A stretch of DNA of 64,000 nt from contig CM034233.1 in assembly GCA_019916065.1 (NCBI GenBank), positions 19,100,936 to 19,164,935 on the forward strand, in the 5' to 3' direction. The notes under the pieces are model-generated. The model was not told where the DNA came from. It was given only the letters and a program-made list of their open reading frames with translations, and made no database searches. Positions 57,441-64,000 of this stretch are shown piece after piece (positions within the stretch are counted from its first letter, which is position 1; each line of letters begins with the position of its first letter). Source of the stretch: Vitellaria paradoxa. Taxonomy: Eukaryota > Streptophyta > Magnoliopsida > Ericales > Sapotaceae. The position numbers and the translations under genes were made by a program.

Positions 57441-59646
57441 TATCTGCTGATACTTAACCAAAACAAATAATATACTTTTTACCTAACGTAAGTTAATTAA
57501 TTCTTATTATTCAAAAAAAAAAGAAATATTTTAAATGCAAAGGCAAATTTTTACGTGAAATTTAGGTACATAAATTATTGTAGAATTCATTTTAGATAAA
57601 AATTATAATAATAAGTGATAAATAACAAAATAAATATTTCATTTAATAATCAAATAAAATTGTATTTCTAAATACTTGTATCATATTAAATAGAATTTTG
57701 TTTCAAAAAGCTTATATCATATTTGAATTAGAATTATTTTTAATATCATTTAACCTAAGTAAAAATCTTATATTCAAAATATATCATTATTTTTAAATTA
57801 TAATATCAAGTGATAAGTAAAATTCAATTCAGAAAATTACAATATTAATAAATAGTATCGAGTTAGGCGTTACATTAAGATATTACCTAAATAGTTAGAT
57901 ATTATACTACATGCGTACATATATATAACAGGATATTACCTAAATAAGATAATCAAATATATATTACCTAACAATTACATATTACATTACATATATAAAA
58001 AATAGGATATTACCTAAATAAGACATCCTATTTTATATTAACTAAATAGGATATCCAAAAATAAGATGTTACTTATAGGAGTAGTTTTTTATTGTAAATT
58101 AATGATTAAATCTATGCAATACACAATTTGTCATATTATCTATTGATGGGGTGCACCCGACCAAGCAAGTTTGCCTGAACGACCATCATGACTCGAGCCG
58201 ATCGAGGAATATGAATCTCGGTCGAGTCGGACGACCATTGCATTAAAAAAATAAGATTGATTTACGTCACAATCACATATATAATAATTTTCTAGCATAT
58301 TCCGTGATTTATACTTATGAAATGCTGCTTACTGCTTAACAGTCTTAATAACTAATTAAGAGAATCGACTTCCGGATCTACAATACATGTGGTATAATCT
58401 AATTGTGTAGAAGCATGATTGTGAAGATGATTGTGTGAGGCTTATATGCATCTTGCCCATGTAGGTTCTACACTTCTATATATATTACTACTTCACAAGT
58501 ACACAAGTACAGACACATTCTTATTTTACTAAAACTCTGCTAAAATACTTTATCAACTCTTTTATATGCAAAAAATAATTAAACTGTTAAATAAAGATTT
58601 AATTTATTAAAATAAGTTACATATATAATTAATTTATTCTTATGAATTAAAATATCACATGATAAATAAATTATTATTCATCGAGCATATGAAGGACTTA
58701 AAATATTATGTTAAATTAGATATGTAGAATAATAAAATTTAAAAATTAATTTATTACATTATTTTTATTTTTCTTTTTATAATTAGTAATAAATCTCAAT
58801 AGAATATCAAACATATTGAAAATAACCATAAAAATAAGTTTATGCTAAAATGTAATACACAAAAAAGTTTAAATTTTAACAACAATAAAAAATATAATAA
58901 AAACTAAAAAATATGTCAACAATCACATTAAAAAATGCAATAAAAATTAAAAAAATCATATCTTTTATTTTTGAGTGAACAAATTGAAAACTATAGTAAA
59001 GAATAGGCTTTCCTCGTAAGACACAAAAAAATTAAAATTTTCTCAATAATGAAAAATATGATAAATTTTAAAAATTAATATTAACAATCATATTAAAAAG
59101 TGGAATAAAATTTTAAAAATTCAAACCTTATATATTTTAACAATCGTGTTAAAAGATATAATAAAATCAATAAAAGCTAAACCTTATATATTTTAATAAA
59201 CCAATTAAAAAATAAGTTAAAAAATAAATACATAAACAAAAAAGTAATTTCAATATAAAAAATATTATCTAATAAAAATAAATATGGTAAACTCATCTTC
59301 AATCTTAATGACCCAAAAGAAACTAACAAACAATTATTTCCAATCATGTTAGTAATAAGTAAAAGCCATCATATTAAAATTTTAGCAAGTTTTTCCGAGT
59401 GTGAATGCTATTTTATACTTTTTTTATTTTTTTTGGTAAGTATATACTTTTTTTTTTCTTAACTTGTTACTGTATTAGAATTTCATGTGAATTTGAATTT
59501 TATTTCAGATAGGAATATATTATCAAATCTAACAAATATCAAATTAACAAATCCAATTATTTATTATATTATAAAAAATAAAAAAATAAGAAGTTATTTA
59601 ATAAATAGAAGTGTAGATTAAATAAACTTATTAAGTAATATCAATG
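57441..59646. other. AT-rich intergenic sequence
   Basis: Several copies of ATATTACCTAAATA between 57880 and 58020, and a GC-richer patch at 58146-58245 (CGAGCCGATCGAGG, CTCGGTCGAGTCGG) that may be an LTR fragment. No gene. Confidence 0.45.
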
Positions 59647-59661
59647 AATATTCTAGTTTGA

Positions 59662-59760
59662 GTGAGGCACTTAGCTCGGTGGTTAAGCTCTATTTTTTGC
59701 CTACTCACCACCCGAGTTCGAACCTGGGGCCTTCCTCCCCCTGTTTACCTATTAAAAAAA
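59662..59760 (+). mobile_element. tRNA-derived SINE with perfect target duplication
   Basis: 99 bp: A box (CACTTAGCTCGGTGGTTAAG), B box (GAGTTCGAACC) about 40 bases on, short body, and an A-rich tail. It is flanked by a perfect 15-bp direct repeat, AATATTCTAGTTTGA (59647-59661 and 59761-59775). Confidence 0.88.
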
Positions 59761-59775
59761 AATATTCTAGTTTGA

Positions 59776-62139
59776 AAGGAATTATAAATAAGTGGTAATT
59801 ATGTACAATACTAATTTTTTAGATTATATAATTATAAGTTAAGATAATTATAATTATAAAATAATTTTAATAAATTGAATTATTTATTTACCATGATAAT
59901 TATTTTTTACAGTATCTTGTTTAATTATTGTTATTGTTGGAGAGGAAAAAATTATATAACCTTTCTGCTGTAGGCTTCCCCCTCTTCACCTCCTTGACTG
60001 AACTTGTAAACAACATCACAAAAGAACAATGTTAGAGGTTCGACCGGTGCCAATTGATCGAAAGTCCTCCGACGCTTAAGTTAAATATTTAATTGATAAT
60101 TAGTATTCAATAATTACTAATTAATAAAGTTAAATATTTTGAAAGGCACGTGTTGCCATCATAATACTTAATTAAGGCACGTGACATAACCACATTTTCT
60201 AAGACCCTACTTTATATATATATATATATATATGAAATGTTGATTTTAATCACACACGTTGAAAATATGGAGATTGTTACATGTATGTTTACTGTGATCG
60301 TGAAATTGTGAGATTGGTGGCCTTGCGTGTTTTACTAAGTATCACTTGTCCTGAGACAAAGTTAGGTAAAAGGAGATTAGAGATTGTATTGATCATTACA
60401 CTTGCATTTAATATATTTTATTTTAGTAAGATTGTTGTAAATTATATTGTGTACTCGAGTACATATACTCATACAGATATGCACAATCCTACCTAGTAGA
60501 CAATAGTGTTCATCCTTTTTTTATTACAAGTGACCCCTTAAGAGTTAAAAGCAATTACCCAGAGTTAAGTTGAGACTAAAAATTGACTTAGAATTGTATT
60601 AGAATTTATATTTTGATTATTATACATATATTTGTGCTACTTAAAGTGTGAATCCTCAACTAGAATTAATGACTTTATTATTATATTATGGGAATTGTAA
60701 TATTTTGATATTAGTACTGCGACTGTAAACGGCTTTTGGACCCTATTACATGTGTGTAATCTTTGTTTAATTATGTTATTATTTAACATTATTTTACATG
60801 AAAAAATAGAGATATAAATAAATACTCTAGTTAATTGATTGATATGACTTAACTTTGGTTAATTAAGTTTTTATTCAATTTAATTTAGTTCTTTTATTCT
60901 CATATCGTCAATTCTAGACTATGAGGACAGGGACTTGATATCGAGCGAGGGATGGATAGAAAATTTAGGAAACTACACTTTTCAGAAATTTGTTTCGCAT
61001 GGCATATGTTCAAACTATAGAAGTCTATTGGATTCCCAAGTTTTGAGGAGGTTGAAATCATTTGTAAAAATGTTTCTTAAAAATTGTGGAGATGAAAACT
61101 CTAGAATCTTATGAATTACTTGATTACTCTCTAAATAAAGATTATCTTCTAAGATCTTGTAATATTTTAGAGAAGAAAGATTGCATTCTTTGTATTAATA
61201 GACATATCTCAATTTAGCCATGATAATTTTACTATCAACATCTTGTGTGTGGGTTCTTCAAATGAGTTCAAAGGCATGAACTTATTTATTTATCTAATGC
61301 AAGTGAAGATTTTTCTTCATTTATTCGATAATGCATCTATTGTGATTGGTATAAGTAAGGATTAGAAAAGTACATGCTATTGTGATACTCTTTATAACTA
61401 TTTGTGTATAGTAAAAATTTTAATATTTATTATTTGAAATTTTCTCTTTTATATAACAATTTTTTTTAAATTATTATAGTTAATCTCCTTTATCTTTTTA
61501 AATTTTGAGATTGTTATTTTCTTAATTTTCATCCAATAAGTAGTAAAATCAACACTTTCAAGTGCCAATATAGCTCAATGGATGACAATAGTCATGAGCT
61601 ATGCGATTATCATTCAATATATACCCTTTTGTATGCGAGAGAAGCAAAGCAAAAAAAAGAATGGGTTGTTTAGTTTATCAAGTTTTGTTAAAAAATAATG
61701 ATAATTTTTTTTAAAACTTTCTTCATCAAACGCAAATTTAATTTATATTAATTTTTCTCATTTTTGTTAATTTTCACTAAACTTTTTTAATTATTACTAA
61801 TTTTTATTAATTTTTACAAATTTTTATCAGAAACTTAATAATCAAAAAATAATAACACGTGTCAATCTTGTGTGCAAAGTTGACAACACCAAAAGCCAAT
61901 AGGAGTTTCAAATGAACTGAAGTGCCAAAAAACATTTCGAAAGAAAATTAAATCGGTATTGATTTTTTTAAATGATTTGATTTTTTTAAATGATTTGATG
62001 ATTTTAATTTAATTTAATTTTTTAAATAATTTAATAATAATCTAATGATATAAATAATTTAATGATCTTGATCTCATAATAATTTAATAATTTATATCAA
62101 GACTGTTATTTTTTAAATATCAATCCCTCAAGTACATTT
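59776..62139. other. AT-rich intergenic sequence
   Basis: 60025-60080 includes TCCTCCGACGCTTAAGT, a motif shared with gypsy LTRs, so a small LTR fragment is likely. (TA)n at 60213-60232. The frame at 60281-60496 has no domain. No gene. Confidence 0.45.
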
Positions 62140-62439
62140 TGAGTGCGTTTAATTTGTTAAAATCGTTAAAAAATTTTAAAAATTATTTATTTTTTATTTT
62201 ATTACATAAATTATTTTATTTTATTTATTTTTTTTATTTTTTGGTAACTCCAAAGTAGTGTTTGCACTATAGCCGCTTCGAACCCAGCGGAGGACGAATT
62301 TGCATGACGTATGCTGAGTGGGAAAGATAAGGTTTTTATATATTACAGATAAGTAGGCAGAGTCGTAACCCGGCAGCACAACTCCCCCTTTTTATGTATT
62401 GGATTAGAGACATCAAAAACCCTGGATTTGTTTATTTAT

Positions 62440-62623
62440 GTGTTTGGAGCAGTAAAAAAATAAAATAAATTGAAATAAATAACAAAAAAATAAAGGAAAG
62501 TGAAATAAAATAAAAAAATTTATGAATTTATAATTTATATAATATAATAAAAAATAAATAATTTTTATAAATTTTTAGAGATTTTTAAAATTTTTTTCAC
62601 GATTTTTTACAGCCAAACACGGC
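62440..62623. mobile_element. MITE-like element upstream of the RING gene
   Basis: TGTTTGGAGCAG ... CAGCCAAACACGGC, AT-rich interior; the inverse orientation of the family seen in RNase copy 3 introns. A further weak relative lies at about 62144-62256. Confidence 0.45.
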
Positions 62624-62716
62624 AGGAAAAAAAAATCAACAAATCTCTGTACGGCAAGCACCAGCGCACACAATTCTAGATCCTTCTACTACCATCCTGT
62701 GGGCGCCCTTCTTCCA

Positions 62717-62725
62717 TTATAAACC
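62717..62725 (+). promoter_or_regulatory. TATA box of the RING-H2 gene
   Basis: ATTATAAAC, 85 bp before the ATG. A (CT)n tract at 62749-62772 forms much of the leader. Confidence 0.5.
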
Positions 62726-62741
62726 CAATTTACTTGTGATA

Positions 62742-62772
<31 letters not shown>

Positions 62773-62801
62773 GTCTCCCTCCCCAGAATTATAAGCCAAA
62801 C

Positions 62802-63545
62802 ATGGCCTCTGAATCAGAGGTGAATGAGCCATTTCTGCTACAGAGTTTGATAAGTTCAAGAAACAGAGACCTGTCTCTTTTTTTACCCATAATCCTAGGC
62901 CTCACAAACAGAAGCAGTACTATGAATCTCAGACAAGAAACAGAAAACCCAGATCAAGAAACAAGGGACGAACAAAACCCAGATTCCGATTCAGGCGGCC
63001 GGATCATCCTCATCAACCCTCTGACACAGGGGATGGTGGTGATTGAGGGCAGCTCTTCGAGCTTGGATTCCATGATCAGGGACCTGCTGAGCAAGGAGGG
63101 ACAGCCACCGGCCTCCAGAGCATCCATAGAAGCCATGCCTAGCGTGGAGATCAGTGGGGAAGAAGATGAAGAGGGTGAGTGTGTGATTTGCTTGGAGGAG
63201 TGGCAGGCTGGAGGGGTCAGAAAGGAGATGCCTTGTAAGCACAGGTTTCATGGGGAGTGCATAGAGAAGTGGTTGGGGATTCATGGGTCTTGCCCTGTTT
63301 GCAGGTACAAGATGCCTGTGGATGATGAGGATGTGATCGAAAAAAATGGTGGTGGGGGTGGGGAATCTGGGGATGGGGATGAGAGAGAGAGGAGGAGGTG
63401 GAGGAGGAGAGAGATTTGGGTTTCTCTCTCCTTTAGTAGAGATAGGAGCGGGGTGGAACCAATTCACACCCTTCACACCCCTGCTAGTGATTCTAATGAC
63501 TCTTTGAGCCCTCCTCCTGGACCTGATCGTCAAATGGAGGGTTAA
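62802..63545 (+). CDS. MPSR1: RING-H2 E3 ubiquitin ligase, MPSR1-like
   Basis: Single-exon gene, 247 aa. The start MASESEV is chosen because the frame upstream reads through the CT-rich leader. Residues 11-35 are hydrophobic but contain charged positions, so a membrane segment is doubtful. The RING-H2 finger is complete: C127, C130, C145, H147, H150, C153, C164, C167, with spacing CX2C-X14-CXH-X2-H-X2-C-X10-CX2C. A Gly-rich then Arg-rich region and a Ser/Pro-rich tail follow. RING-H2 proteins pass ubiquitin from an E2 to a substrate. MPSR1 of Arabidopsis acts in clearance of misfolded cytosolic proteins. Identification as MPSR1 rests on N-terminal resemblance and on the neighbouring GALT1 and RNS3-type genes, so the family is sure and the orthology less so. 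Poly-A signal AATAAA near 63691. Confidence 0.85.
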   Translation: MASESEVNEPFLLQSLISSRNRDLSLFLPIILGLTNRSSTMNLRQETENPDQETRDEQNPDSDSGGRIILINPLTQGMVVIEGSSSSLDSMIRDLLSKEGQPPASRASIEAMPSVEISGEEDEEGECVICLEEWQAGGVRKEMPCKHRFHGECIEKWLGIHGSCPVCRYKMPVDDEDVIEKNGGGGGESGDGDERERRRWRRREIWVSLSFSRDRSGVEPIHTLHTPASDSNDSLSPPPGPDRQMEG

Positions 63546-64000
63546 AAAAGATCGCATTTTTGTAAGGATTTCATTTTTTTTTTTTTGGTTGAATTTTGAA
63601 ATAATGTGTACATAGAGAAAGAATGTTTTATATTCCCCCCCCCCCCCCCCCCCTTTTTTTTTTTGGGTTTGTTTTTAAAGCCTTTTCTATGAATAAATCA
63701 TACCTAATTGTTGAAGATGCATTGCATTGAGAAGGGGAAGTAAACAGTAGAATGTTGTTTAGCTCTTTAATCTGAAAAAAAAAAAAATACCATATTTAAT
63801 TTCGCTCTAATTTTTTTTTTCTGTTATCAATGTTTTATTAATTTTAAAATTTTATCAATTTTTATTACATTACATAAAAATAAATTATTTCATTCAAATA
63901 TTTTAGTAAAATGAGTTATTTTAATAAATAACATAATTAAATTTAATAAATTAAATTAATTATATAAATTAATATAAATTATTTTTAATAAATAATAAAA
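63546..64000. other. 3' flank of the RING gene
   Basis: Contains a poly-C run that changes to poly-T (63637-63664), a possible poly-A signal near 63691, and AT-rich sequence to the window edge. Confidence 0.5.

Noticed and set aside
62260..62390. Further SINE, from a TTCGAACCC word
   Set aside because: No A box at the right distance and no tail or target duplication.
62991..63557. 188-codon minus-strand frame opposite the RING gene
   Set aside because: The + strand has a complete RING-H2 finger; the minus frame has no domain and mirrors its codon pattern.

Overview
This is nuclear DNA of a flowering plant, most likely a eudicot. It is AT-rich, has intron-containing genes with GT-AG borders, and is crowded with LTR retrotransposons, SINEs and MITE-like inverted-repeat elements. 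No prokaryotic features are present. I cannot name the species.

Host genes, all on the + strand: three tandem four-exon S-like RNase T2 genes (3707-4852, broken; 21232-24796, intact, 239 aa, with a C-terminal KEEL extension; 29816-32935, intact, 229 aa); a seven-exon galectin-domain GT31 beta-1,3-galactosyltransferase of the GALT1 type (40833-50832, 635 aa); and a single-exon RING-H2 E3 ligase resembling MPSR1 (62802-63545, 247 aa). As I recall it, the Arabidopsis loci RNS3 (At1g26820), GALT1 (At1g26810) and MPSR1 (At1g26800) are also neighbours, so the window looks like a conserved gene block whose RNase member was duplicated here. In Arabidopsis the next locus is CUL3A, and the left edge holds weak signs of the start of a leftward gene.

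Two LTR retrotransposons are complete end to end. A 12,059-bp Ty3/gypsy element of the Tat type (5399-17457, minus strand, TSD GTATC) lies between RNase copies 1 and 2. It has 906-bp LTRs, a degraded gag-pol with two RNase H regions, a spliced antisense coiled-coil gene, and a 112-bp tandem repeat carrying a hairpin. A 5,287-bp Ty1/copia element (43421-48707, minus strand, TSD TACCC) lies inside intron 3 of GALT1 in antisense orientation. Its 185-bp LTRs differ at one site, and its single long frame carries two in-frame TGA codons.

The remaining intergenic DNA (17.5-21 kb, 24.8-29.7 kb, 33-37.7 kb and 50.9-62.7 kb) holds no gene I can support. It contains at least two tRNA-derived SINEs with clear target-site duplications, several MITE families present in two or more copies, a near-perfect 107-bp palindrome, and many microsatellites. 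MITE-like copies also swell the introns of the third RNase gene. No single gene in the window defines a new system. The observations most worth following are the KEEL-tailed RNase, the templated break in RNase 1, the antisense spliced gene in the gypsy element, and the young copia insertion in GALT1.
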